A DNA stretch of 64,000 bases, taken from Chloroflexota bacterium. Its GTDB lineage: Bacteria; Chloroflexota; UBA11872; VXOZ01. Position numbers and translations under genes: made by a program. Location: the NCBI GenBank assembly GCA_028874195.1, contig JAPPLM010000044.1, forward strand, positions 1 to 64,000, written 5' to 3'. Positions within the stretch are counted from its first letter, which is position 1. Each line of letters opens with the position of its first letter. This document shows positions 1 to 7,722 of the stretch, one piece after another. The notes under the pieces were generated by a model that was given only the letters and a program-made list of their open reading frames with translations, had not been told where the DNA came from and searched no databases.

Positions 1-80
1 GGACAGATAGGCGCGACATTGTGAACATAGACGAAGACGGCAAGCTGGTGCCAGCCAACCTGCCGCAGGATGGCGCATGA
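1..80 (+). CDS. C-terminal fragment of an unidentified protein
   Basis: An open frame entering from the left edge (codons in phase with position 3) runs about 25 codons and stops at TGA 78-80. The tail is acidic and polar (it contains VNIDEDGKLVPANLP) and has no family signature I can name. It lies 52 bases upstream of the DegT-family gene on the same strand, so the two could be cotranscribed. Too little is visible to assign a function. Confidence 0.5.
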   Translation, partial: TDRRDIVNIDEDGKLVPANLPQDGA

Positions 81-132
81 TGAAGACTTATAGTCTGTCT
101 ACCTCCATGTCTGCTGGGTTGAGGAAACTAAC

Positions 133-1419
133 ATGTTAGGCGCACAGGAAGACCTTGCTATTGTTGGAGGCCCACCGGCTTTGGCTGAGGACGCAATCCA
201 GCCGTGGCCGCAGGTGGCGGCGGCGGACAAAGCAGCCGTGATGGGTGTGCTGGAGCGCGGCGTGCTGTGGGGCGCGGCGGCGCCGGAAGCGACGGCGCTG
301 CAAGAGGAATGGGCGGCATACGTGGGTGCGCAACACTGTTTGGTGACGAACAGCGGCACGGCAGCCCTGCACATGGCCGTGGCCGCGGCGGGTGTGCAGC
401 CGGGTGACGAGGTTATAACCACGCCCATGTCCTGGTCGTCTACGGCTACGTGCATTCTCCACCACAACGCCATTCCGGTCTTTGCCGACATCGATCCCGC
501 AACCTACACACTGGACCCGCAACAGGTCGAGGCCAAGATCACGCCGCGCACCCGTGCTATCTTGCCGGTGCATCTTTACGGCCTGCCGGCCGACATGGAC
601 GGCATCATGGCGATGGCGAAGAAGCATGGCTTGCAGGTGATCGAGGACTGCTGCCAGGCGCAGGCGGCTACCTATAATGGACGCATGGTCGGCACGCTCG
701 GGCACGTGGGCGCGTTCAGCTTCAACGGCAACAAGAACCTGCCCGGCGGCGAAGGCGGCGCGCTGGTGACCGATGATGAGGAAGCCTGGGACATGGCCGC
801 CCGGGTGCAGCAGTTCGGCGAACGGCGGCGCAGCGACGGCGAGCGCGAGTACAACGTCTACGGCATGGGCTGGATGTATCGCGGCACCGAGATGACCAAC
901 GCCTTCATCCGCTCGCAACTGACGCGCATCGACGAGATCACGGCGCACATTCAGGCGAATGCCGCCTATCTGAACAAACACCTTGCAGGCATTCCCGGAC
1001 TGCGCTTGCCGCACGTCCCGTCCGACCGCACCCACGTCTACTTCCGCTACGTAGCGGAGTTCGCGCCGGAAGAGGCAGGACTGGATGTAGATGCGGGACC
1101 TGCCAGCGAAAAGATCCGTGAGGCGCTGCGGGCGGAAGGCGTTGGCCTCGGCCGCGCGGAGTTCCTGCTGCCGCGCATGACGCTCTTTCAGGAGCAAGAG
1201 GGCTACGGGCGAGGGTGTCCCTGGGCTTGCCGCTACGATGGCGCGATCGAGTATCGTCCGGAGGACTATCCGCATGCGTCAAACGCGGTAGATAGAATCA
1301 TTCCGCTGATGGGCCTCACGCCGCCCAATGATGAGTCATTGATGGCTGGCTACGTGCGGGCGATCGAGAAGGTGTTCGGGCAGCTTGAGCGGGTAGTCAT
1401 GTTGGACGAGTCGAATTAA
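133..1419 (+). CDS. DegT/DnrJ/EryC1/StrS family PLP-dependent aminotransferase
   Basis: A 428-residue protein of the sugar aminotransferase/dehydratase family (aspartate aminotransferase fold type I). The PLP-binding lysine is K201, in the motif SFNGNKNLPGGEGG. Upstream are the usual NSGTAALHMA cofactor-phosphate region and the DIDPATYTLDP and VIEDCCQAQ segments. Members transfer an amino group to keto-sugars or act on related cyclic polyols; the substrate cannot be read from sequence. The ATG at 133 follows GAGG at 121-124, 8 bases away. A second, divergent member of the family lies at 58874-60205. The oxidoreductase cluster just downstream on the other strand suggests sugar or inositol-like metabolism, which is an inference. 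Confidence 0.9.
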   Translation: MLGAQEDLAIVGGPPALAEDAIQPWPQVAAADKAAVMGVLERGVLWGAAAPEATALQEEWAAYVGAQHCLVTNSGTAALHMAVAAAGVQPGDEVITTPMSWSSTATCILHHNAIPVFADIDPATYTLDPQQVEAKITPRTRAILPVHLYGLPADMDGIMAMAKKHGLQVIEDCCQAQAATYNGRMVGTLGHVGAFSFNGNKNLPGGEGGALVTDDEEAWDMAARVQQFGERRRSDGEREYNVYGMGWMYRGTEMTNAFIRSQLTRIDEITAHIQANAAYLNKHLAGIPGLRLPHVPSDRTHVYFRYVAEFAPEEAGLDVDAGPASEKIREALRAEGVGLGRAEFLLPRMTLFQEQEGYGRGCPWACRYDGAIEYRPEDYPHASNAVDRIIPLMGLTPPNDESLMAGYVRAIEKVFGQLERVVMLDESN

Positions 1420-1507
1420 TGCCGTGCTGTAGTGATGCTGCCCTCTTGGCGCTGACTGGCATCATTAGATTCCGGCCCCATACTCGATTCGAGGCAGGCT
1501 TTTCGCC

Positions 1508-1553
1508 GGAATCACCATTGCCTTGCCGAGGCCGCACAAGGGAACGAAGATGA
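1508..1553 (+). repeat. Dispersed repeat, copy 1
   Basis: A 46-base segment starting GGAATCACCATTGCCTTG and ending AGGGAACGAAGATGA. It is closely similar to 36955-36999, with a few substitutions and a one-base length difference. It is intergenic and has no coding character. Confidence 0.7.
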
Positions 1554-1568
1554 TGGCTGGCTTCCTGA

Positions 1569-1657
1569 CCGTCATTCCGGCGAAAGCGCGGTTGGGAAAC
1601 CGAGGAATCCAGGGTATGCGCGGCGAAGATGGATTCCCGCGTGCGCGGGAATGACGG
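1569..1657. repeat. Palindromic dispersed repeat with 10-bp terminal inverted repeats
   Basis: Bounded by CCGTCATTCC (1569-1578) and its exact complement GGAATGACGG (1648-1657). Inside is a second perfect hairpin, ATTCCCGCG (1633-1641) with CGCGGGAAT (1644-1652). This resembles the widespread GTCATTCC...GGAATGAC intergenic palindromes of many bacteria. It could fold as RNA or be a short non-autonomous mobile repeat. Confidence 0.65.
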
Positions 1658-1707
1658 AGCCCGTCGTGCTATTTTCATGGTAATGAAGGGTCTGGTTGCG
1701 CAGTTTT

Positions 1708-1731
1708 GCGGGGGACAAGCCCCCGCGCTAC
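1708..1731. repeat. GC-rich hairpin repeat, copy 1
   Basis: A 24-base unit of the form GCGGGGG-acaag-CCCCCGC-gctac, self-complementary around a 5-base loop. Near-identical copies occur at 10235-10258, 58775-58798 and 58814-58837, all intergenic. There is no T-tract, so it is not a classical terminator. Confidence 0.75.
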
Positions 1732-1806
1732 TGTATGTGCGCCGTGCTCATTAGATATTTAAAGGCATATTCGCACAGCGAATTGGCATAAGTAGGAGTT
1801 GCGACA

Positions 1807-2379
1807 TTGCTGAGACCAACGCTCATCTTCATTTCCGGCGCGCCGGGTACCGGCAAAAGCACGCTTGCCAATCGGCTAGCCATACAGTTTGCTCTACCCT
1901 GTCTCACCAAAGACGACATCAAGGAGCGGCTGTTCGATGCGTTGGGCTGGAGTGATCGCGCGTGGTCGCAGCGACTGGGAGCAGCGAGCATTACCGTCTT
2001 GTTCTATATGGCGGAACAGATGATGGTTGCGCGGTCATCCTTCGTCGTGGAGAATGCGTTCTGGGCAGAGGAGAGCCGACCACAGTGGTCCAAGCTCGTA
2101 CAGCAGTATCAATATGCACCCTTTGAAATTCACTGTGTTGCGCCATCTGAGGTTCTTGCCCGGCGGATTACCGAGCGTGGGCCAAGTCGTCATGCGGGAC
2201 ATGCTGACGATGCTGCCTGTGGCGCGCTAATGGACCAGATTGAGCGTGGCGTGTACGGTCCTATCTCTCTGTCTTCTGACGTGACAGTGCTAGACACTTC
2301 TGAGTTTGCGCGTGTGGACTACACTGCCATCGGAGAGATGGTTCGAGCGCGCTTGGAGGATCCTCAAGTCACGCAATGA
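1807..2379 (+). CDS. P-loop kinase-like protein (AAA_33 / zeta-toxin-like kinase fold)
   Basis: 190 residues. The Walker A motif GAPGTGKST lies at residues 11-19. It is followed by LTKDDIKERLFDALG, the acceptor or lid region typical of small-molecule kinases of the AAA_33/chloramphenicol phosphotransferase/zeta-like group, and by VVENAFW and ARRITERG segments that resemble later nucleotide-binding elements. The start is TTG with AGGAG at 1793-1797. The substrate is unknown. No antitoxin-like partner is adjacent, so a toxin role is not supported. It stands alone, convergent with the oxidoreductase cluster. Confidence 0.75.
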   Translation: MLRPTLIFISGAPGTGKSTLANRLAIQFALPCLTKDDIKERLFDALGWSDRAWSQRLGAASITVLFYMAEQMMVARSSFVVENAFWAEESRPQWSKLVQQYQYAPFEIHCVAPSEVLARRITERGPSRHAGHADDAACGALMDQIERGVYGPISLSSDVTVLDTSEFARVDYTAIGEMVRARLEDPQVTQ

Positions 2380-2464
2380 ACACTACGTTAGCTAAGGCGA
2401 AGCCGCCATTCAGCAAGTGGCTCTCTACTAAAGGTGAGTGGACGGCGATCGGGACGGGCGGCCG

Positions 2465-3463
2465 CTAAAGCTCTACAGGCTTGCCGCTGGCGGCTGAGCG
2501 CTGGGCCGCATCCACCACGCGCACGGCTTCGTACGCATGCTTTACCTTGACGGACGGCTCCGCGCCGGTGCGCAGACAGTCCACGAAGTGCTTCACCTCG
2601 TGGAAGATCGCGCCCACGTAGTCCGTGCCCAGTGTCGGGCCGTACCAGGTGTCGTGGGTCTCCACTTGCTCATTCCCAATCGTCATGCTGGTGGCGGGGG
2701 CGCAGTCGATGCGGATCATGCCCTTGGTGCCGACTGCGTCGAGGCGTGCATCCAACGCCCGGAAGTCTTGGGCGGGTAATGTCCATGCGTGCTCGAAGCT
2801 GGCAACTGCGCCGGAGGCGAATTTCACAAGGGTAAAGACCGCATCGTCGATGCCGAGTTCCGTCGCCAGCGCCTGGTGGGACTCCGCCGTAACTCGCACC
2901 ACCAGTTCGTCCACCATTGAGAGCACGTATTCGATGTCGTGAATGCCCAGGAATTGCAGCACGGTGGTGTTGCCCTCGAATTTCTCGGCGCTGGCGATGG
3001 GATTGTTGCGGCGGGCGTAGACGTGAATAACGTCGCCGATTGCGCCGCGCCGGTAGTCCTCCAACGGCATGGCATAGCGCGGGTCGAAATGGAGCGTGTG
3101 CCCCACCAGCAGCGTGATACCGGCCCGCTCCACGGCGGCGACCATGTCGTCAGCGTCGGCAACCTTGATAGCCAACGGCTTCTCAAGCAGGATGTGCTTG
3201 CCGGCTTCCGCCGCTGCGATCACGGCGTCACGATGATCCCAGTCCGGTAGGCAGATGCTCACGGCTTGAATGTCTTCGCACGCTAGGAGGTCGCGCCAGT
3301 CGGTGTAGACATCCGCGTTGGCCGGATCGGCGGCTGCGCGCGCAGCCTGAGCGTTCACATCGGCCACGGCGCGCAGTTGCACTTCGGGTAGCTGCCGATA
3401 GACGTTAGCGTGCCGCTGGCCCATCATTCCGGCGGCGATGACGCCAATGCCGATTTGTTCCAT
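2465..3463 (-). CDS. Gfo/Idh/MocA family oxidoreductase
   Basis: 332 residues from the chosen ATG at 3463, which has GGAG-rich sequence upstream; an in-frame extension to 3502 exists but lacks family similarity. The N-terminal Rossmann region GVIAAGMMGQRH (residues 7-18) binds NAD(P). EKP, containing the catalytic lysine of this family, is at 94-96 (GKHILLEKPLAIK). The C-terminal alpha/beta domain carries the usual HDIEYV segment. Members oxidise or reduce sugars, inositols or amino sugars; the substrate is not determinable here. It is the last gene of a minus-strand run of related oxidoreductases. Confidence 0.9.
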   Translation of the reverse strand: MEQIGIGVIAAGMMGQRHANVYRQLPEVQLRAVADVNAQAARAAADPANADVYTDWRDLLACEDIQAVSICLPDWDHRDAVIAAAEAGKHILLEKPLAIKVADADDMVAAVERAGITLLVGHTLHFDPRYAMPLEDYRRGAIGDVIHVYARRNNPIASAEKFEGNTTVLQFLGIHDIEYVLSMVDELVVRVTAESHQALATELGIDDAVFTLVKFASGAVASFEHAWTLPAQDFRALDARLDAVGTKGMIRIDCAPATSMTIGNEQVETHDTWYGPTLGTDYVGAIFHEVKHFVDCLRTGAEPSVKVKHAYEAVRVVDAAQRSAASGKPVEL

Positions 3464-3612
3464 TTCCCCGTCCTCTCCTTCAGATGAAGAAAGGGCGTAC
3501 ATTTACGCCCCATATGTATTCGAAAATTGTGTTCCCAATCTGCTGCCGTTTACAGAAAGCAATTACCTTTGCTTTACTTCAGTGCCATTCGGTCTGCCGC
3601 CGGTAGCCTAGC

Positions 3613-4644
3613 CTACATGTGCTCGGCTATCAAACTAGCGGGTTTCACTGGTTGGCCGGTCTCGATGGAGCGCTCGGCGGCTTCTATCATTGCAACCACT
3701 GCCAAGCCGTCGCGTGCGGGTATTGCCGGTTCACCGCCGTCCAGCACGCAGTCCACCATGTTGCGCATCGAATTACCCCATGATTCGTCCGTCTTGAAAT
3801 ACGACCACATCTTGGGTCTAATTGTCAGTTGGCGCGACTCGGTATCCAGCGTGAAACCCCGGCTGGAGCGGTCGAGCGTGACCTTGCCTGCGGTGCCATA
3901 GAGCGATAGGTACTGCTCGACGATGGCGGGATACCCTTCCGGCACGATCCAGGACGTCTCGAAGGTAATCGTGCAGTTTTCAAACTCCACCATGGCCTGA
4001 ACGAAGTCGTACGCATCCACGCCTTTCTGCGGCAGCAGGCGCTTCTCGCCGCGCGCATAGACACTTACGGCTTCCTGACCGATGATCCAGCGCATGTAGT
4101 CCATCGTATGGGGAAAGAGGAACCAGTGGGGCCCGGATTCACTGCCCCAGGAGAGCATCTGGGTGGGCACCCACACCGTGTCGGAGAGGCGCGAGAAGCC
4201 AAAGACCGGATCGCCGATTTCCCCGCTCTGTACGCAGTCGCGGAGTTCCTGTATATCGCTAACCCAGCGATTGCCTAGGCTCACGCTGAAGAGGCGGTTG
4301 TTACGTTCGGCGGCTTGCACCATTGCCACGGCGTCGGCGACGCTGGTGGCCAGCGGCTTCTCAACGAGGACGTGCTTGCCGGCTTCCAGCATGGTGACGA
4401 CCGCGTCGCGGTGGGCGAAATCGGGCGTAGCCACACTCACCAAGGCAACGTCGGAAGCGGCAATTGCATCCAGGTCTGGCGCGGCCTGGCATCCCAGGCG
4501 ATGTGCCACCGCTTGCGCGCGATCAGGGTTAGCGTCAAAGACGAAATCGAGGTCGGCGCGTTCATACGCCGCGTAGACATCGGCGTGCTGCTCGCCAATC
4601 AGGCCCACGCCGACAACGGCGGTGCGCAAGCGGTCACCAGCCAT
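3613..4644 (-). CDS. Gfo/Idh/MocA family oxidoreductase
   Basis: 343 residues with a canonical dinucleotide-binding loop GVGLIG (12-17) and EKP at 95-97 (HVLVEKPLAT). The C-terminal part shows HTMDYMRWIIG, the region that places the catalytic His/Asp in this family. The ATG is preceded by GGGGAG 6 bases upstream. A lipoprotein gene lies 21 bases upstream, so the two are probably cotranscribed. The genes in this cluster are clearly distinct from each other in sequence, so this is a family expansion rather than recent duplication. Confidence 0.92.
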   Translation of the reverse strand: MAGDRLRTAVVGVGLIGEQHADVYAAYERADLDFVFDANPDRAQAVAHRLGCQAAPDLDAIAASDVALVSVATPDFAHRDAVVTMLEAGKHVLVEKPLATSVADAVAMVQAAERNNRLFSVSLGNRWVSDIQELRDCVQSGEIGDPVFGFSRLSDTVWVPTQMLSWGSESGPHWFLFPHTMDYMRWIIGQEAVSVYARGEKRLLPQKGVDAYDFVQAMVEFENCTITFETSWIVPEGYPAIVEQYLSLYGTAGKVTLDRSSRGFTLDTESRQLTIRPKMWSYFKTDESWGNSMRNMVDCVLDGGEPAIPARDGLAVVAMIEAAERSIETGQPVKPASLIAEHM

Positions 4645-4665
4645 GGCGGTCTCCCCGAATTGCGG

Positions 4666-5046
4666 CTACTTGACCTCGAATTCCTCAGTCCACGAGATCT
4701 GGCCCTCTTCGGCAACTGCCGTGACCTCGATTATGTAGGTACCGGGCTCCAGCGCTTCGGGCACCGTCCAAGTCCAGCGCACGAAGCCATCCGCTCCTGC
4801 CGTCTGCGCCGTAAACTCCTCAATGGCAATTGTCTCTTCGCCCCGCATGAGGGCGGGCGTTACTTCGGCCCCTTCCTTAGAAGCTGCGTGGAGAATGGCC
4901 GTCCTGCCACGGTAGACAATCTCGGAGTACGTCAGAATGCGCAAAGGAATGAACTGTGCTTCTTCAGGGGGTTTCTCACCAATACCAAGTTGGCAAGCGC
5001 TGAGAAGCGTGCCACCCGCCGCTACCAGGAAGACTCGTCTTCGCAT
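4666..5046 (-). CDS. Small lipoprotein with predicted beta-sandwich domain
   Basis: 126 residues. An Arg-rich start (MRRRVFLVAAGG) leads into a lipobox LLSAC, with the modified cysteine at about residue 18. The mature part is acidic, rich in beta-type sequence, and ends with an Ig- or CARDB-like pattern (EPGTYIIEVTAVAEEGQ). It has a strong ribosome site, GGAGGG, 7 bases before the ATG. It sits between two oxidoreductase genes on the same strand. An envelope role, perhaps in sugar or ligand handling, is an inference. I recognise no named family. Confidence 0.75.
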   Translation of the reverse strand: MRRRVFLVAAGGTLLSACQLGIGEKPPEEAQFIPLRILTYSEIVYRGRTAILHAASKEGAEVTPALMRGEETIAIEEFTAQTAGADGFVRWTWTVPEALEPGTYIIEVTAVAEEGQISWTEEFEVK

Positions 5047-5106
5047 TATTTCCCTCCGCTCAAATGAGCCTTAATCAAGGGCTGTCCATCGCTAGGACCG
5101 ATGATA

Positions 5107-6138
5107 TCATCCATCGCGCAGTCGGATTGGTCGCCCTTCTTCAATGGACTGATAGGCTGCCAGAATGGCTTCCACTCCAGCGCGACCGTCTTCCCCTGTG
5201 ACCAACGGAGAGCGTCCAGCGATTATTGCCTCGCTAAAATCCTTAAGCAAATAGTAATTCATTGACTCTGATGTATCAATCGACGAGACGGTGCCGCTCT
5301 TGGTTTCAGTGCGCACGAGGGCCTGTCCCGTGATTTCAAACTCAATCATACCGCGCGTGCCGAGCAGGCGCAGGTAGACATTCCCCCACTTCGACCAGTT
5401 CTCCGGGCGGTTCCACGATGGGTCGGTGGAGGCGATAATGCCGCCTTCAAATGTTTCGACGAGGATCGCCACGTCGTCCACGGCGATGTGGGGCCGCTTG
5501 AGCGTGTCGCCTTCGGCGTAGACTTCCACCACCTCTTTTCCCGTGAACCAGCGCATCAAGTCAGTGACGTGCACGATGTGATCGCGTATCGTGCCGCCGC
5601 CGGAACGTTGGGGGTCGATGAACCAACCTTCCGTGAAGGGCCGCAGATGGTTCGTGCCGTGCATGGCGAGAATATCGCCGATCTCTCCCGCGTCCACGCG
5701 TTGCTTCGCCTGCCAGGCAACCGGCGCGAACCGGCAAGGATATGCGGTACCTAAGTATACACCGGCATCGCGGCAGGCGGCGATCATAGAATCCGCTTCT
5801 TCCAGCGTGATTGAGAGCGGTTTTTCGCAGAGCACGTGCTTGCCGGCTTGGGCGGCAGCGATGGTCATCTCTGCATGGTCCGCGTTTGCGGAGCAGATAG
5901 AGACCGCCTCGACCTCGTCAAGTTCCAGCAGTTCGTGGTAATCCGAGAACACCTTGACTTCCGGGGCTTCGGGGTGAGCGGCAAGCATCGCGTGCATGCG
6001 GTCGAGTTGCCCAGGGATCGTGTCCGAAGCAGCCACAAGCTGGGCGGACGGCAAATCAAGTAATGCCGATACATAGCCGTTTTGATGGCCGTGGTCGAAC
6101 GAAATAGCGCCGATGTTCAGCGAGCGTGTCGCGCTCAT
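5107..6138 (-). CDS. Gfo/Idh/MocA family oxidoreductase (variant nucleotide loop)
   Basis: 343 residues. The canonical GxGxxG loop is replaced by GAISFDHGHQNGY (residues 10-22), a variant seen in a subgroup of the family. EKP is retained at 105-107 (HVLCEKPLSI). The C-terminal half has DHIVHVTDLMRWFTG, matching the family's substrate-site helix. Its ATG overlaps the stop of the upstream gene (6135-7031) as ATGA, implying translational coupling and possibly a heteromeric complex with that degenerate paralogue. Confidence 0.88.
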   Translation of the reverse strand: MSATRSLNIGAISFDHGHQNGYVSALLDLPSAQLVAASDTIPGQLDRMHAMLAAHPEAPEVKVFSDYHELLELDEVEAVSICSANADHAEMTIAAAQAGKHVLCEKPLSITLEEADSMIAACRDAGVYLGTAYPCRFAPVAWQAKQRVDAGEIGDILAMHGTNHLRPFTEGWFIDPQRSGGGTIRDHIVHVTDLMRWFTGKEVVEVYAEGDTLKRPHIAVDDVAILVETFEGGIIASTDPSWNRPENWSKWGNVYLRLLGTRGMIEFEITGQALVRTETKSGTVSSIDTSESMNYYLLKDFSEAIIAGRSPLVTGEDGRAGVEAILAAYQSIEEGRPIRLRDG

Positions 6139-7031
6139 ATCGCCACCACCTCATTCCGCTCGATGCTCTCCATAGCGGCCCAATAGGCGCGGAGAATGGG
6201 AAGGGGGTCGGGGAGCTCCGAGGCTAATTCACCGTCCGTTTCCCATGATTCGATGTAGGCCGCCGCCATTTTTTCATAGGGAGATTGGTGGTACGCTTCC
6301 GTGAGCGTGATCCCACTTTCGGATGCTAGCCAGAAACTGCGGGCGTTGGAATCGTACTCCACCATACCATCGCGACCGGTTATTTCGATGACTTCCTTGC
6401 TGTAGGTGCTGGGATAGGCCGCGCTCATTTCTCCATAGTAGATAGCGCGGTTCTCGTATCTGCCATTGCAGAATACCGTGTCGGTATCAGCCGACTTCAG
6501 GGCCGCGGCTCTCGCATAGATGCGTTGGATTGGACCTCCCAGCAAGTATAGAGCTTCCACAAGCTGAAACGTGCTTTGCTGCCAGACTTGGGCGGGAGGA
6601 AAAACGCGAATATTGCGCACGGTGATGGTGTCGCCGATTCCCGATCGCGCGGACTGCGCGGCGGTCTCGTACTTGTGGGTGTAATGGACAGGCAACGCTA
6701 CGCGCATGGCGCCGCCGGCCGCCGCCAGAATCGCCTCCGCGTTCGCGTACGAGTCGCCGAATGGCGGATGGATCAGCGCGCGCCAACCGCCTTCCAAGGC
6801 GCGGCGGGCGGAAACTGCCCTGGCAGCGCAATCGCCGGCAATGTCCGCGATACCGCTGCTCGTATCCGGCCACTCATGGGCCACCGGCACGCCAAGAAAC
6901 GTGTTTCTTCCTTCGCTGGCTCCATCGGGTCTGAGGATAGTAATCGACTCCGCAGGCAGAAGCCGCTTATATGCTTCTAGCCGTTCGGCGAGGTTTTCTG
7001 CGCCGATGAGAATGACGGATTGTTCGGCCAT
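6135..7031 (-). CDS. Degenerate Gfo/Idh/MocA-like protein lacking the EKP motif
   Basis: 298 residues. The C-terminal region (LLGGPIQRIYARAAAL, then EITGRDGMVEYDS and a terminal IESWETDGE...YWAAMESIERNE stretch) aligns with the C-terminal domain of Gfo/Idh/MocA proteins. The N-terminal Rossmann part is eroded: there is no GxGxxG loop, and the place of EKP is taken by HPP (ALIHPPFGDSYANAEAIL). Without the catalytic lysine it is unlikely to be a normal dehydrogenase. It overlaps the following oxidoreductase by 4 bases (ATGA). It is probably a non-catalytic partner or an enzyme of altered chemistry; this is an inference. Confidence 0.7.
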   Translation of the reverse strand: MAEQSVILIGAENLAERLEAYKRLLPAESITILRPDGASEGRNTFLGVPVAHEWPDTSSGIADIAGDCAARAVSARRALEGGWRALIHPPFGDSYANAEAILAAAGGAMRVALPVHYTHKYETAAQSARSGIGDTITVRNIRVFPPAQVWQQSTFQLVEALYLLGGPIQRIYARAAALKSADTDTVFCNGRYENRAIYYGEMSAAYPSTYSKEVIEITGRDGMVEYDSNARSFWLASESGITLTEAYHQSPYEKMAAAYIESWETDGELASELPDPLPILRAYWAAMESIERNEVVAI

Positions 7032-7128
7032 TGACTGCTCTTCGTTGCTTTGGAGACCGGCCTTCGCCGGAAGGACGCTGCCTTGTGTTCTACGTCTCGC
7101 CCGATTTACGCGACCGTACGGCTCGGTC

Positions 7129-7722
7129 TCACGTCGGCAGCCAGCCGCGTTGGGCGGCGAATAGCAGGCTTGCCGTCAGAGTCGCCTCCGGATGCTTGCC
7201 GTCAAGCACTGCTTGCAGCAGGTCTCCTACGGGCACGAGTTCAACCTGAATAATCTCGAATGCGTCAGGCTTGGGAGCATGATAGTCAAGATTGGTGGCA
7301 AAGTAAAGACGCATCATCGTCGGCAATAAGGGGGTGCTGGGATGATAGGCGCCGAGCGGTCGTATCTGTCCGGCGCGGTATCCAGTCTCTTCCTCCAGTT
7401 CCCGTAGCGCTCCGGCTTCAGGATCTTCGCCGGGATCCAGGGCGCCCGCGGGCACTTCGAGTGTGGTGCGGCGTAACGGATGTCGGTATTGGCGGACAAG
7501 CACGGCCTCGCCGGAATCGGTCAGCGCCAGCACGGCGACCGCGTCCCGGCGAATGTCCAGATAGGTGTAGAGCATGCGCCTGCCGTCGGCTTCCGCTTCC
7601 AGCACGTCTTCCCGCACCGGAAAGCGGCCGTAATAGGCGACCTTCGATTCGATGAGTTTCCACCCCAGCGGCGGATGGGAACTGTCTTGCGTTTCCTTAC
7701 TCACGGTCTTTGTCTCTTGCAA
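7129..7722 (-). CDS. Nudix hydrolase, ADP-ribose pyrophosphatase type
   Basis: 197 residues. A full Nudix box is present, GALDPGEDPEAGALRELEEETGY in outline (G-x5-E-x7-REUxEExGU), preceded by EVPAG, which is typical of ADP-sugar pyrophosphatases of the NudF/YffH type. These cleave ADP-ribose or ADP-sugars to AMP plus sugar phosphate in the cytosol. The start overlaps the end of the recQ gene by 26 bases on the same strand, so translation of the two is probably linked. An ADP-ribosylglycohydrolase gene occurs elsewhere at 42453-43226. Confidence 0.9.
   Translation of the reverse strand: MQETKTVSKETQDSSHPPLGWKLIESKVAYYGRFPVREDVLEAEADGRRMLYTYLDIRRDAVAVLALTDSGEAVLVRQYRHPLRRTTLEVPAGALDPGEDPEAGALRELEEETGYRAGQIRPLGAYHPSTPLLPTMMRLYFATNLDYHAPKPDAFEIIQVELVPVGDLLQAVLDGKHPEATLTASLLFAAQRGWLPT

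Larger units (their letters stand above)
1420..1806. other. Repeat-rich intergenic region
   Basis: 387 bases without a credible gene. It holds a 46-base repeat similar to one at 36955-36999, an 89-base palindromic element at 1569-1657 and a GC hairpin repeat at 1708-1731, followed by an AT-richer stretch leading into the TTG start at 1807. I see no tRNA or clear terminator. Confidence 0.7.

Noticed and set aside
1807-2379. Zeta-type toxin
   Set aside because: The kinase fold fits, but there is no antitoxin gene next to it and no toxin-specific feature.
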